Shown here: piece after piece, positions 17,707-27,076 of the stretch | Layout: every line of letters begins with the position of its first letter | How positions within the stretch are numbered: position 1 is the first letter of the stretch | From: Streptococcus ferus DSM 20646 | GTDB taxonomy: Bacteria > Bacillota > Bacilli > Lactobacillales > Streptococcaceae | DNA: 61,553 bases | Direction: 5' to 3' | Assembly: GCF_000372425.1 (NCBI RefSeq) | Contig: NZ_AQVD01000002.1 | Span: 64,753 to 126,305, forward strand | The notes under the pieces: model-generated | The model's database searches: none | What the model saw: only the letters and a program-made list of their open reading frames with translations | What the model was told of the DNA's origin: nothing | Program-made: the position numbers and the translations under genes

Positions 17707-18888
17707 TTACCACTTGAGGTTTACCAGTTCAGTCATCTCTTGATAAGCCGCATCCGCTTTTGCTTTCATGGTATCGTCCAATTTATCTCGATACTTCCCG
17801 CCTTCAATGAAATCTTCCAGTATTAAGGTTCGATAATTCATATATTCATAGCCTTCAGCGCCTACTTGTCCTTTTCCCCAGGACCATACCAGAGTTGGGT
17901 GGGCCTTGACAGTTTTGATGGTGGTTTGACCAGCCTTTTTCTCAAAAGTAAGATCCATCAGAAGCCCGCGTTCTGTCCATTTGTTGTCCATGCGTTCGTA
18001 GGTTTGGTTGGAGAGAAAATTACCCATGGAGTAGATAATAAATTTCTTTTGCCCATCTTTTTTCAGCGTTTCCGATGGCTCAACAACATGGGGATGACCG
18101 CCGAAAATGACATCAGCTCCCCAGTTGACCATCTTGTGATAGAGTTTAACTTGTTCCGCTGTTGGTTCCAGCTGATATTCGACCCCCATTTGCGGCATAA
18201 CAATGGTGATGTCAGCCTCTTGTTCAGCCTTCTTAAGGTCTGCCTTAATTTTCTTCTCATCAAGGTCAGACAGATGGGCTTCATACTCCTCTGTCGTCAG
18301 GTTGGACTCCATACCATTATAGGCGTAAGCATAGCCGAGTATCGCAATCTTAATCCCATTGACCTTCTTAATCAGAATACCTTCCTTGGCACGATCCTTG
18401 CGATAGACCCCAATCGTATCAAGGCCTAAATCGTTAAAGGTCTTAGCTGTGTTTAAGGCACCAGACAACTGAGAATCCAAAATATGATTGTGCGCTAAAT
18501 CAACCACATCATAACCCGTATCTTTCATGCTCTGAGCAGCTTCTGCTGGAGCATTGAAAAGTGGATAGCCCGCCAAAGGGAAGTCTGGACTAATCGTCCC
18601 TTCAAAGTCACCGATCGCCAAGTCTGCCTTTGAAATCCAATCTTTGGCATACTCAAAATAGGGATTGAAATCATAAGACCCATCCTCTTGGCGTGCACTA
18701 GTGTAGAGAATATCATGATAAAGGATATCTCCATTAGCCATGACTCGCGCAGTATGTGTCTGATTTGATGAGGCACCTGACTGTTTTCTGCTAGTGAAAA
18801 CATCAAAAATACCAGCAGCTAGCAGGCACAGCACGATAAGGGCTATGCAAAATAGCACAAGATTTTCAAAACTACTTTTCTTTAACAT
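17707..18888 (-). CDS. CapA-like membrane-anchored metallophosphatase family protein
   Basis: This 393-residue protein has an N-terminal signal-anchor (NLVLFCIALIVLCLLAAGIF) followed by a PGA_cap/CapA domain. Motifs include ANGDILYHD near residue 50, IGDFEGTIS, DVVDLAHNH near 135, and VIFGGHPHVVEP with MGNFLSNQT further on. These are the metal-binding motifs of the calcineurin-like fold found in poly-gamma-glutamate synthesis protein CapA. No capB or capC is nearby, so polyglutamate synthesis is unlikely; the substrate is unknown. I chose the ATG at 18888 because a GGAGG site lies 8 bases upstream, while the ATG at 18903 would sit almost at the predicted transcription start. Confidence 0.8.
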   Translation of the reverse strand: MLKKSSFENLVLFCIALIVLCLLAAGIFDVFTSRKQSGASSNQTHTARVMANGDILYHDILYTSARQEDGSYDFNPYFEYAKDWISKADLAIGDFEGTISPDFPLAGYPLFNAPAEAAQSMKDTGYDVVDLAHNHILDSQLSGALNTAKTFNDLGLDTIGVYRKDRAKEGILIKKVNGIKIAILGYAYAYNGMESNLTTEEYEAHLSDLDEKKIKADLKKAEQEADITIVMPQMGVEYQLEPTAEQVKLYHKMVNWGADVIFGGHPHVVEPSETLKKDGQKKFIIYSMGNFLSNQTYERMDNKWTERGLLMDLTFEKKAGQTTIKTVKAHPTLVWSWGKGQVGAEGYEYMNYRTLILEDFIEGGKYRDKLDDTMKAKADAAYQEMTELVNLKW

Positions 18889-18909
18889 CTCTCCAACCTC
18901 CATGACCCC

Positions 18910-18915
18910 ATTATA
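18910..18915 (-). promoter_or_regulatory. Extended -10 promoter of the CapA-like gene
   Basis: TGC followed by TATAAT on the minus strand is an extended -10 element about 20 bases before the chosen start codon; no good -35 is seen. Confidence 0.5.
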
Positions 18916-18940
18916 GCACTAAAATACAGCTAAAATAGGA

Positions 18941-18967
18941 AAAAACCTGATTAAAAATCAAGTTTTT
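18941..18967 (-). terminator. Terminator of iscS-thiI
   Basis: A stem of AAAAAC/GTTTTT and TGATT/AATCA with an A/T loop overlaps the thiI stop codon and runs into T-rich sequence on the minus strand. Confidence 0.6.
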
Positions 18968-20180
18968 ATAAGAGATCTGCAATTAAGTCGTCTACTGGAT
19001 CCGATGCCAGCTCTGGACCGATGTCACTTACGGTGATGCCAGCAACAGCACGCGCCACCAAGCCATCAACATCAAGGCGCTCCTCATATTGCTCCACATT
19101 CTTTAACTTGGGATTGGTCTTAGGACGGTCAGGAGCAAAAATCGTACAGCAATCTTCGAAGGGCTGAATGGAAATCTCGAAGGTGTCGATGGTCTGGGCA
19201 AGCTCAATAATTTCCAGCTTATCCATGGTCACAACTGGCCGAATGACAGGTGTCTTGGTAACGGCATTAATGGCCTGCATAGACTCCAGCGTTTGACTGG
19301 CTACCTGACCAAGACTTTCACCATTGATAATGACCAAGCCATGTCTTTGCTGGCGAATCGCATCTGTAATCCGCATCATAAAGCGGCGAGTTAAGGTCAT
19401 CAGATAAGATTCAGGCGTTTTTGCCTTGATTTCCTCCTGAATTTCAGTAAAAGGTACTTCAATAAAGCTTATCTGACCGCCAAACTTGGTTAATTTTCGG
19501 GTCAAATCCTGAGCTTTCTTCAGGGCTCCCGGGCTAGTGTAAGGCGGGCTGGCAAAATGAACAGCCTCAATGGCCACCCCTCGTTTCAGTGCCAGATAGC
19601 CTGCTACTGGTGAATCGATGCCTCCAGACAGCATGAGCATTCCCTTACCGGATGTTCCCACGGGAAGGCCACCAGCTCCCTTAATATTCTCATAAGAAAG
19701 ATAGGCCGCTTCATCTCTGATTTCAACTTTCAGGGTAATGTCTGGCTGCTTCATCTGGGCTTGAATGGTCGGCAAAACTTCAAAAACAGCTGCCCCCAAT
19801 ACCTGATTGAGGTCTCGGCTATCTAATTCAAACGAGTGGTCGCTTCGCTTACTTGAAATTTTAAAAGTCATGCCTTCCTGATAGAGGCCCAGCATAATCT
19901 CCTGAACTGCTTTTTTCAGCAGACTCATCTCCTTTTCAACCTTATAGGAGGGAGAAAAGGCTTGAATGCCAAAGATTTGCTTGAGTGACTCTGCAACAGG
20001 AACATAATCTGTCCCGTTCAGATAGACATGGGCCCGATCACGGTCTGCGGTTACCGTCACTTGGGGGTAGATTGATAAAACAGACTGGATATTACGTCTT
20101 AATTGATTGATAAAGCGCATCCGGTTTTTGCCTTTTGTTGACAGCTCACCGTACCGCACCATAATTTCAGAATACTGCAT
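18966..20180 (-). CDS. thiI: tRNA 4-thiouridine synthase ThiI
   Basis: This 404-residue protein has an N-terminal ferredoxin-like/THUMP region (1-165) and a PP-loop adenylation domain with [19 protein letters not shown] near residue 183. The C-terminal rhodanese domain of enterobacterial ThiI is absent, which is normal in streptococci. It adenylates U8 of tRNA and adds sulfur supplied by a cysteine desulfurase, encoded 3 bases upstream. Confidence 0.93.
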   Translation of the reverse strand: MQYSEIMVRYGELSTKGKNRMRFINQLRRNIQSVLSIYPQVTVTADRDRAHVYLNGTDYVPVAESLKQIFGIQAFSPSYKVEKEMSLLKKAVQEIMLGLYQEGMTFKISSKRSDHSFELDSRDLNQVLGAAVFEVLPTIQAQMKQPDITLKVEIRDEAAYLSYENIKGAGGLPVGTSGKGMLMLSGGIDSPVAGYLALKRGVAIEAVHFASPPYTSPGALKKAQDLTRKLTKFGGQISFIEVPFTEIQEEIKAKTPESYLMTLTRRFMMRITDAIRQQRHGLVIINGESLGQVASQTLESMQAINAVTKTPVIRPVVTMDKLEIIELAQTIDTFEISIQPFEDCCTIFAPDRPKTNPKLKNVEQYEERLDVDGLVARAVAGITVSDIGPELASDPVDDLIADLL

Positions 20181-20183
20181 CGT

Positions 20184-21326
20184 TTACCTTACTTTACTTG
20201 TTTTGTGATAAATCTCTTTAAAAATGGTTAGAAACTGCTGAACCTGCTCCATGTCATTATCGTCATCTAGACTGATTCGGACAGCTGTTTCCGCCAGAGA
20301 CTTGGGGATTCCCATAGAGATCAGTGTCCCTGCCGGCTTACCAGCCTTGGAAGAACAGGCACTCGTTGTGGAAATATAGATATCATGCTCTTCAAAGGCA
20401 TGAACCAAGACCTCTCCTCTGACTCCTTTGACACCAAAAGTCACAATATTAGGCACAAAATCTTGATTGGCCGAAAATAGAATGACATCCTCATATCGAC
20501 TGAGCTCATTAAAGAGGCGCTCTTTCATGGCAGCGATTTTACTCAGGTTTGCTGCGTCTTTATCAAATACAAGACGCAGTGCCTTTGCCATGGCTGCGAT
20601 AGCAGCTAGATTTTCAGTCGTTGAACGCAGATCGCTTTCCTGTCCTCCTCCTGTTAAAAGGGGCGTGATTCTTTTACCTGCTTTTTTATAGATAAAACCA
20701 ACACCTCTCGGTGCATGGAATTTATGCCCTGAAAAGGTCGCAAAATCAACACGGTCTGTCAGATAGTCTTCCAGCGGGATTTTTCCAATAGCCTGTACAG
20801 CGTCCACATGAAATGAAATGGTTGGTCTATCAGCCAAAAGATCCGAGATAGCCTTGATGGGCTGGATAGCCCCTATCTCATTGTTGACTGCCATAATAGA
20901 AACAAGGATGGTTTCTGGCCGGATCAGCTGCTCTAAGGCCTTTAGATCCACAAAGCCTGCTTTATTGACAGGCGCATAGTCTATTTCAAACCCCTGACTG
21001 ACCAGCCATTTTGCTGATTCTTTCACGGCTGGATGCTCGATGTCTGAGACAATCACGTGATTGCCATAGGCTTGCTTCTCAAAGGCAACGCCTTTAAGAA
21101 CCCAGTTATCCCCTTCGGTTCCTCCTGATGTAAAAAAGATTTCATTCGGTTGCTTAGCCAGCAAAGCTGCGATTTGCTGACGAGAAGCCTCTAATAATTG
21201 ACCGGCCTGACTTCCCAAGCGGTGCAGGCTGGAAGGGTTCCCCCAAATTTTTGACGCCACTTCCTGATAGGTTCTTAGAACTTCCGGATAGGGGATGGTT
21301 GTGGCCGAATTATCAAAATATATCAT
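20184..21326 (-). CDS. iscS: Cysteine desulfurase (IscS/NifS family)
   Basis: This 380-residue PLP enzyme starts MIYFDNSATT. It has the PLP-lysine motif FSGHKFHAPRG near residue 205 and the active-site cysteine in the TSACSSKAGKPAG loop near 325. It removes sulfur from cysteine as a protein persulfide. Lying 3 bases before thiI, its main task here is probably to supply ThiI (the NifZ-like role) rather than iron-sulfur cluster assembly. A -10 TATAAT lies at 21356-21361. Confidence 0.92.
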   Translation of the reverse strand: MIYFDNSATTIPYPEVLRTYQEVASKIWGNPSSLHRLGSQAGQLLEASRQQIAALLAKQPNEIFFTSGGTEGDNWVLKGVAFEKQAYGNHVIVSDIEHPAVKESAKWLVSQGFEIDYAPVNKAGFVDLKALEQLIRPETILVSIMAVNNEIGAIQPIKAISDLLADRPTISFHVDAVQAIGKIPLEDYLTDRVDFATFSGHKFHAPRGVGFIYKKAGKRITPLLTGGGQESDLRSTTENLAAIAAMAKALRLVFDKDAANLSKIAAMKERLFNELSRYEDVILFSANQDFVPNIVTFGVKGVRGEVLVHAFEEHDIYISTTSACSSKAGKPAGTLISMGIPKSLAETAVRISLDDDNDMEQVQQFLTIFKEIYHKTSKVR

Positions 21327-21404
21327 TGCCTTACCTTTTTCTTCAATCGGAACCCATTATATCACATTTTAAAGGACTTCTAAAATATAGCTAACGATTT
21401 TTTT

Positions 21405-21433
21405 ATGACATTTTAAGTGAAAAGGGGTATAAT
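21405..21433 (+). promoter_or_regulatory. Promoter of the small membrane-protein gene at 21456
   Basis: A -35 ATGACA (21405-21410) and a perfect -10 TATAAT (21428-21433) are spaced by 17 bases. It runs divergently from the iscS promoter. Confidence 0.75.
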
Positions 21434-21455
21434 ATCATTCAAAAAAGGAGGCATT

Positions 21456-21872
21456 ATGGCTAATCAATATTCTCGACGTCAAAAAACCACGACTAAATCT
21501 GCCAAGAAAACAGGTAAAAATCCTAAAGAACATATCAAAACGGGTTTGACAGCCCTCCAAAAGACGATTGCTATTACGGCCAGTACCTTGGGGATTATCA
21601 CAGCCCTAATCACTATTTATAACTTTAACAGCAACAGCAAATCCAAGGATAGCGGTACTTCCACAAAGACAACCATTATCAAGGAAGTCGACAGCAACAA
21701 TTCTGCCAGCACTGATGCGGCTGCCAACCAAGACCAAAACGCCAGCAATAACAGTAATAATCAAGCAGCTACGACGATCGCCTCTGATGATTCCTCTGCG
21801 TCAGATAGCAATACCGGTCAAAGCGATGCCGTGACGCAGGCTGCAGAAGCTACCACTCAGGCTGCCAATTAG
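21456..21872 (+). CDS. Small single-pass membrane protein with Ser/Asn/Gln-rich outer tail (DUF6556-like)
   Basis: This 138-residue protein has a basic cytoplasmic N-terminus (SRRQKTTTKSAKKTGKNPKE), one transmembrane helix (IAITASTLGIITALITIYNF) and a long low-complexity outer tail rich in Asn, Ser, Ala, Asp and Gln. The start at 21456 is preceded by AAAAAGGAGGC; an upstream ATG at 21417 lies before the -10 element and cannot be used. I recognise the type as a conserved streptococcal hypothetical, with no known function; it may anchor in the membrane and reach into the wall. Confidence 0.8.
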   Translation: MANQYSRRQKTTTKSAKKTGKNPKEHIKTGLTALQKTIAITASTLGIITALITIYNFNSNSKSKDSGTSTKTTIIKEVDSNNSASTDAAANQDQNASNNSNNQAATTIASDDSSASDSNTGQSDAVTQAAEATTQAAN

Positions 21873-21891
21873 TTTCGAGAGAGGTGAAACC

Positions 21892-21925
21892 AAAACCTTA
21901 TTTCTATAATAGAAACAAGGTTTTT
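21892..21925. terminator. Bidirectional terminator
   Basis: AAAACCTT and TTTCTA arms pair with TAGAAA and AAGGTTTT around a 3-base loop. It has A/T runs on both sides and sits between converging genes (the small membrane protein and gor). Confidence 0.75.
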
Positions 21926-21946
21926 AGTTATCTGTCCGAGGAGGTT

Positions 21947-23299
21947 TTAACGCATGGTGACAAACTCCTCTGCACCGGTTGGATGAATTGCTACGGTGCG
22001 ATCAAAATCAGCTTTTGTCGCCCCCATCTTAATAGCAACCGCGAAGCCTTGGATCATCTCATCAACGCCGTATCCAATACCATGCAAGCCAATAATTCTT
22101 TCCTCTTCTACCTGAACAACCAGTTTCATCTTACAAATCTGTCTGTGATCCGTCACCGCAGTGTACATGGAGGTGAAACTAGATTGGTAAACCTTGATTG
22201 ATTCCCGACCATATCTTGCAAGAGCCTCTTCTTCTGTCAGGCCAATCGTCCCTATAGCCGGATGACTGAAAATAACAGTAGCAATGTCTGTGTAGTCCAG
22301 CTTTTCATCCGGTTTATGATTGAAAAGACGCTCTGACAGACGACGGCCAGCGGCAACAGCTACAGGAGTTAGTTCCTTCTTGCCGTTCACATCGCCTAAG
22401 GCATAAAGGCCCTCAATCGTTGTGTTTTCATAGGCATCTGTTTTGATAAAACCTTTTTCGTTAAGTGCCACGCCTGTCTTTTCAAGGTTAAAGCCAGCAA
22501 CATTGGGTTTGCGGCCAATAGCCCAAATGACTGCGTCAAACTCATAAGACTCACCATTTTCCAAAAATAAAGTCAGACTGCCGTCTTCATTTTGCACCAA
22601 TTCTTTGGGGATTGAAAAAGGATGGAAGCTAGGACCGTCTTCTTCCATACTGTCCAGCAAACTAGCTACTATGTCCCGATCAAACTGCCGCAGGGGCCTG
22701 TCTTTGCGAACAAAAAGATGGGTTTTGCTTCCCAGAGCATTCAGCACTCCTGACAATTCCACCGCGATATAACCTGCTCCCACAACTGCTACCCGTTTCG
22801 GCAGCTCGTCCAATTCAAAAAAGCCATCTGAGGTCATGCCATACTGGCTGCCAGGAATATCTGGATAGAGAGCATGACCGCCTGTTGCAATCAAAATATG
22901 AGGTGCTCTATAAAGTTCTCCCCCAGCTTCAATGGTATGGGCATCAACAAACCGAGCATAAGCCTTTAGGTACTCTACTCCAGTCTTCTCAAATCCTTTT
23001 TGATAAGAAGCATGAATACGGTCGATGTAGGCCTCACGATTGGCTTTTAACGCCTTAAAATCAAATCGGTCAACCGTCACATCAAAACCATAACTTGGAG
23101 CATATCGATGGATGGCTTCAGCAACTTGTGCCCCGTACCACATGACCTTTTTGGGGACGCAGCCACGGTTAACACAGGTGCCACCAATGTCATTAGCCTC
23201 AACCAATAGCACCTTTGCCCCATAAATGGCCGCCCGATTAGCAGAGGCAATCCCGCCACTGCCACCACCGATAACAATATAATCATATTCTTTAACCAT
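21947..23299 (-). CDS. gor: Glutathione-disulfide reductase
   Basis: This 450-residue flavoprotein has an N-terminal FAD motif ([17 protein letters not shown]) and the redox-active disulfide [13 protein letters not shown] near residue 42. An NADPH-binding region ([17 protein letters not shown]) lies near 170, and the C-terminal catalytic His is in IHPTGAEEF. It regenerates glutathione, which streptococci import or make, and so serves oxidative-stress defence. It is monocistronic. Confidence 0.93.
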   Translation of the reverse strand: MVKEYDYIVIGGGSGGIASANRAAIYGAKVLLVEANDIGGTCVNRGCVPKKVMWYGAQVAEAIHRYAPSYGFDVTVDRFDFKALKANREAYIDRIHASYQKGFEKTGVEYLKAYARFVDAHTIEAGGELYRAPHILIATGGHALYPDIPGSQYGMTSDGFFELDELPKRVAVVGAGYIAVELSGVLNALGSKTHLFVRKDRPLRQFDRDIVASLLDSMEEDGPSFHPFSIPKELVQNEDGSLTLFLENGESYEFDAVIWAIGRKPNVAGFNLEKTGVALNEKGFIKTDAYENTTIEGLYALGDVNGKKELTPVAVAAGRRLSERLFNHKPDEKLDYTDIATVIFSHPAIGTIGLTEEEALARYGRESIKVYQSSFTSMYTAVTDHRQICKMKLVVQVEEERIIGLHGIGYGVDEMIQGFAVAIKMGATKADFDRTVAIHPTGAEEFVTMR

Positions 23300-23390
23300 A
23301 TCTGTCTCCTTTTTTTCTCATGACTTCACTTTATCACAAAAGACCCTGTCAAACAATTTTTCACTACCGGCCTTTCATTAAGGGGATCAA

Positions 23391-23416
23391 AAAAAGAAAG
23401 GGGAGCCTTTCTTTTT
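23391..23416 (-). terminator. Terminator of the aldo-keto reductase gene
   Basis: AAAAAGAAAGG and CCTTTCTTTTT pair around a short loop and run into TTTTTTT on the minus strand, just beyond the stop at 23420. Confidence 0.75.
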
Positions 23417-23419
23417 ACT

Positions 23420-24262
23420 TTAGAAGTCTCGTTCATCTGGATTAGACTGAACCTTACCTCCTGTGATACGGTCCAATCTTGCCATATCCTCATCTGTCAA
23501 ATCAAAGTCAAAAATAGCTAAGTTAGAGAGGATGTTTTTCGGAGTGACGGATTTTGGCAACGGCAAAAAGCCCTTCTGCAGCGACCACCTCAGAGCAATC
23601 TGGGCAACCGACTTGCCATAGTTGGCTGCTATTTCTTTAGCCGTTTCATTGGAGAAAATACTGCCTGTTCCCAGAGGGCTGTAGGCTTCCGGCAGAATAT
23701 CATGCTGTCTGCAGAAAGAAACCAAATCGTCCTGAGGACAGCCAGGCGCTAAAAGAATCTGATTCACCATGGGCTTAATCCGAGCTGTCTCGAATAAAGC
23801 TTCTAGGTGATGCTGCATGAAGTTAGAAACCCCAATCGCTCTGATTTTTCCGGCTTCATAGTACTCTTCCATGGCCCGCCAGGTTTCTGCATTGGCTTTT
23901 TTCCAGGCCTCATTGGCACGAAGAGGCTTAGGATTGGGCCAGTGGATTAAGACCAAGTCCAAATAGTCAACCCCTAATTTTTTCAGCGATTCATCCATAG
24001 AGGCCTTGGCCAACTCGTAAGAATGCTTATCATTCCAAATTTTCGTTGTTAAAAAAATATCCTGACGCTTTAAGTTGCTGTCAGCAATCGCTTTACCAAC
24101 ACTGACCTCATTGCCGTAAATTTGGGCTGTATCAATATGCGTATAGCCAACTTCTAAGGCATAGGAAACGCTTTGATAGGCTTCTGAACCTTCGGGAATT
24201 TGCCAAGTCCCAAATCCAATTTTGGGAATCGTAACACCATTAATTAATGTATAGGCTTCCAT
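23420..24262 (-). CDS. Aldo/keto reductase (2,5-diketogluconate reductase type)
   Basis: This 280-residue TIM-barrel reductase contains the family motifs GFGTWQIPEG, HIDTAQIYGNE with the catalytic Asp and Tyr, TTKIWND with the catalytic Lys, and LVLIHWPNP with the His. The C-terminal cofactor motif LPKSVTPKNILSN binds NADPH. It probably reduces small aldehydes or ketones such as methylglyoxal; the substrate is not set by the sequence. Confidence 0.88.
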   Translation of the reverse strand: MEAYTLINGVTIPKIGFGTWQIPEGSEAYQSVSYALEVGYTHIDTAQIYGNEVSVGKAIADSNLKRQDIFLTTKIWNDKHSYELAKASMDESLKKLGVDYLDLVLIHWPNPKPLRANEAWKKANAETWRAMEEYYEAGKIRAIGVSNFMQHHLEALFETARIKPMVNQILLAPGCPQDDLVSFCRQHDILPEAYSPLGTGSIFSNETAKEIAANYGKSVAQIALRWSLQKGFLPLPKSVTPKNILSNLAIFDFDLTDEDMARLDRITGGKVQSNPDERDF

Positions 24263-24326
24263 TGTTCTCCTCCTTTAGTCTTGCTGACTTCATTATAGGA
24301 GAATTTCCCCTGCTTTTCAAACAAAA

Positions 24327-24346
24327 AACAGAGCCTAGGCTCTGTT
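24327..24346 (-). terminator. Terminator of the CHAP protein gene
   Basis: A perfect 9-bp stem AACAGAGCC/GGCTCTGTT with a 2-base tip is followed by TTTTTTG on the minus strand, just past the stop at 24354. Confidence 0.8.
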
Positions 24347-24353
24347 GCTTGAC

Positions 24354-25985
24354 TTAATCAGGATAAATATAGCTGACACGTCCCAAATAAGGCGCCGTTG
24401 GGTCAAACCAGCCTCGGAAATTTGCAATGTATTGCTGGTTTTTATAATTGGCCTCCTTCACTTGAATACGATTATTGCTTTCAACATGCGTAACATAGGC
24501 GACATGACCATAACCGCCATCATCCCAAGATACAACCGCACCGACTTTGGGCGTACTGCCTGTCCGAAAACCTTTTGCACGCGCATTAGCAGTCCACTGA
24601 CCGCCATTCCCTAGCCAGTTGGGGATCCAAGGGGCCAGTTGTTTAACTCCCCAAGTACACTGACCGACAGGATAGGTATTAGCTTCGTTGATATAGGCCG
24701 TGATTTTAGGAGCTGGTGCCTGATTAAGGTTAAGCTGAGTCATCTGTTGAGTGGGCAAGATATAACCTGCCCGACTGCCATCCATAAAAGTCACATAGGC
24801 ATGACTGTTATAGCTGCCTGATTTATTGCCATGTTTTTGAATATCGGCTGTGATACTCACTTTACCGTTGCTTACTTTGTTGGAGCTATACCAAACCATA
24901 TTGGCTTGGTTAGCTTCAGACCAGATGGCCACATCAACTGATTTGATCCGTTTTGAATGGTCTGTTTCAGAAATGACAACATCAAACGTTCCCTTTGCAG
25001 CATTAACATTTGAAATGGTTCCGACAGGATTTTCATAATTGACAATCTGAGTCACATCAAAGCCTGTCGTCGACAAACCTTCTAGCTTGCCAGTGGCTTG
25101 GTTATTCCCGTAAATATGTGCCTGATAGCGTCCTAGTGCAAAACCGTGTTTCTTTAAAGGAACCCTGACCTTGTAGGTAGAAACATCCACTTTTTCGGTC
25201 TGATACCACACGATATCATCCTGACCATTACTATCAGACCAAACCGGAATCGTAACAGAAGAGATGTGACCGGGAACATTGGTGACAGTCAGTTCATAAC
25301 TCGTATCAGAGAGTTTGGCAATCTGACTGCCTAATTTCGGCTGCGTCACCTGAACAACCTGACCTCCTACTCCTATTGATTGATTATCCTGATTGAGGTA
25401 GGTGTGGATATGGTAATTGCCATCCCCCTTGTGATTGGTGATAGGCACTGTGAGATTACCATTGGCATCCAAGGAATACCATTTCAAATCGTCCTGACCG
25501 CCTACTTCTGACCAGATAGCCACAGCCAGCTGACCATTCCCCGCAGGTTTTATCTTGGAGCTAAGTTGGATTGTTTTTTCAGTTACATTGACGGTTGGAT
25601 TTGAGAGTGACATCTTTTGCTTGCCCAAGTCCTTTCCTTCGCTGCTGCCGTCTGTATAGGTGACATAAGCATGCGTGATATAAGAACCGGCTCTATTCCC
25701 ATGATTGCTGACGTCAACATGAAGATTAGCCTGATTGCCATAAACCGCTGGTGAATACCATCTCAAATCATCTTGACCGTTTTCTTCAGACCAAACGGCT
25801 ACTCTCATCTCTTTGATGCTTTTTCCGCCTTCTTGAGCCAAGGCATTAACATCAAAAACACCTGCAAATTCATTGTAATTACTGATGGAAAGACTGGCAC
25901 CACCTGAATCTGCCTGAGCATGCTGTGAACAGGCTAAAGCACCTAAAAGACAAGTGGCAAAAAGCATTGATTTGACTTTCTTCAA
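24354..25985 (-). CDS. Secreted CHAP-domain cell-wall protein with four GBS Bsp-like repeats
   Basis: The 543-residue protein is secreted by a signal peptide (start [20 protein letters not shown]). Four GBS Bsp-like repeats (about 90 residues each, roughly 35-410) share the core [10 protein letters not shown] or [11 protein letters not shown]-terminal CHAP domain (about 430-543) has the catalytic Cys in VGQCTWGVK and His in [11 protein letters not shown], so it should cleave peptidoglycan stem peptides or cross-bridges. I use the TTG at 25985 as start because AAGGAG lies 7 bases upstream and the signal peptide begins exactly there; an ATG at 26078 would overlap the previous gene and give no signal peptide. 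It follows the scc operon but behind a terminator. Confidence 0.85.
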   Translation of the reverse strand: MKKVKSMLFATCLLGALACSQHAQADSGGASLSISNYNEFAGVFDVNALAQEGGKSIKEMRVAVWSEENGQDDLRWYSPAVYGNQANLHVDVSNHGNRAGSYITHAYVTYTDGSSEGKDLGKQKMSLSNPTVNVTEKTIQLSSKIKPAGNGQLAVAIWSEVGGQDDLKWYSLDANGNLTVPITNHKGDGNYHIHTYLNQDNQSIGVGGQVVQVTQPKLGSQIAKLSDTSYELTVTNVPGHISSVTIPVWSDSNGQDDIVWYQTEKVDVSTYKVRVPLKKHGFALGRYQAHIYGNNQATGKLEGLSTTGFDVTQIVNYENPVGTISNVNAAKGTFDVVISETDHSKRIKSVDVAIWSEANQANMVWYSSNKVSNGKVSITADIQKHGNKSGSYNSHAYVTFMDGSRAGYILPTQQMTQLNLNQAPAPKITAYINEANTYPVGQCTWGVKQLAPWIPNWLGNGGQWTANARAKGFRTGSTPKVGAVVSWDDGGYGHVAYVTHVESNNRIQVKEANYKNQQYIANFRGWFDPTAPYLGRVSYIYPD

Positions 25986-26043
25986 TAAAAATCTCCTTTT
26001 TCTTTTTTGTGTCACATTTTTCTTATTCGACAAAAAAGAAAAA

Positions 26044-26067
26044 AAGAGCCAAGTTTCCTCAGCTCTT
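26044..26067 (-). terminator. Terminator at the end of the rgp/scc operon
   Basis: An AAGAGC/GCTCTT stem with a partly paired GAG/CTT interior is followed by TTTTTTT on the minus strand, 8 bases after the glycosyltransferase stop. It sets the CHAP gene apart from the operon. Confidence 0.65.
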
Positions 26068-26074
26068 ATCCTAA

Positions 26075-27001
26075 TCAACCCTTTTCTTTAATAATATAAA
26101 CAGGTCTTTTTTTGGTTTCTAGGAAAATTTTGGCAATATATTTTCCAATGATACCTAAAGCCAGCAATTGCAATCCTCCAATAAAGAGAATAATCGAAAC
26201 GAGACTGGCCCATCCTGTCACCGCATCACCAAACAAAAGTTTTCTGAACACGATAAATAAAATCCCGAAAATAGACACAATGAAGGAAATAGATCCGGTC
26301 CATGTCGCTATATTCAAAGGGGCTTCAGAAAAGTTAATAAAACCATCCATGGAATAGCGCAGCAGACTCCAAAAACTCCATGAGGTCTCCCCAGCAATCC
26401 GATCACGATTTTCATAGGAGATGTAATAGACATTGTAGCCGACCCAGGCAAAAATCCCTTTTGAAAAGCGATTCACCTCATTCAATTCCAAGATACTGTC
26501 AACAACTTGGCGTGTCATCAAACGAAAATCACGGGCACCGTCAACCATCTCTGTACTTGAAATTTTATTGATTAGCCAATAAAAGGTCTTGGCAAAAAAT
26601 GATCGGATAGCGGGTTCGCCAGTTCGGTCAGATCTTCTGGTACCCACAACATCATATCCCTCTTGAATCTTTTGATACATGTCTACAAGCAACTCAGGAG
26701 GATCCTGAAGATCAGCGTCCATTACGGTCACAAAGTCACCATCTGCTGCCTCTAAACCTGCTAGTAGGGCTGCTTCTTTCCCAAAATTTCTTGAGAATGA
26801 GAAATAGTGAACATTATCGTAAAGTCTCGCAACTTCTCTCAAGGTATCCAGTGTCTCATCTTTTGACCCGTCATTGACAAAAAGATAATCAAATAAGACA
26901 TCAGGAGCCATCTGGTGTTCAACCCTTTGACAGGCTTCCAAAAACGGGCGTATTGTTTTTTCCTCATTATAACAAGGAACGACGATTGATAATTTTTTCA
27001 T
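26075..27001 (-). CDS. sccN: Polyprenyl-phosphate glycosyltransferase (GtrB/DPM1-like; SccN-like)
   Basis: This 308-residue GT2 enzyme has the nucleotide-binding start [18 protein letters not shown] and the metal-binding DXD-type motif [13 protein letters not shown] near residue 88. Two C-terminal transmembrane helices (residues 230-290) match undecaprenyl-phosphate glucosyl- or N-acetylhexosaminyl-transferases. In S. mutans such an enzyme makes Glc-P-undecaprenol for the side chain of the wall polysaccharide. The start at 27001 matches the family; an in-frame ATG at 27022 adds seven residues and has no better ribosome site. It is the last gene of the operon. The identity of the sugar is inferred. 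Confidence 0.8.
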   Translation of the reverse strand: MKKLSIVVPCYNEEKTIRPFLEACQRVEHQMAPDVLFDYLFVNDGSKDETLDTLREVARLYDNVHYFSFSRNFGKEAALLAGLEAADGDFVTVMDADLQDPPELLVDMYQKIQEGYDVVGTRRSDRTGEPAIRSFFAKTFYWLINKISSTEMVDGARDFRLMTRQVVDSILELNEVNRFSKGIFAWVGYNVYYISYENRDRIAGETSWSFWSLLRYSMDGFINFSEAPLNIATWTGSISFIVSIFGILFIVFRKLLFGDAVTGWASLVSIILFIGGLQLLALGIIGKYIAKIFLETKKRPVYIIKEKG

Positions 27002-27076
27002 AATAGCAGTATCATCTTTCATTAGCGGTAAATAATAATGACTGTGTCGGCAACTGAGCCTCTCTCAGAATAGAAA

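Noticed and set aside
17707..18888. Poly-gamma-glutamate capsule locus
   Set aside because: Only a CapA-like gene is present; no capB/capC-type synthetase genes are adjacent.
21884..22201. 105-codon plus-strand open frame opposite the gor 3' end
   Set aside because: Starts inside the bidirectional terminator and is antisense to conserved gor codons.
24400..25900. Periodic signal in the CHAP and paralogue B genes as DNA tandem repeats or CRISPR
   Set aside because: The periodicity is at protein level (Bsp-like repeats of about 90 residues) and the DNA repeats are diverged; no CRISPR-like spacing.
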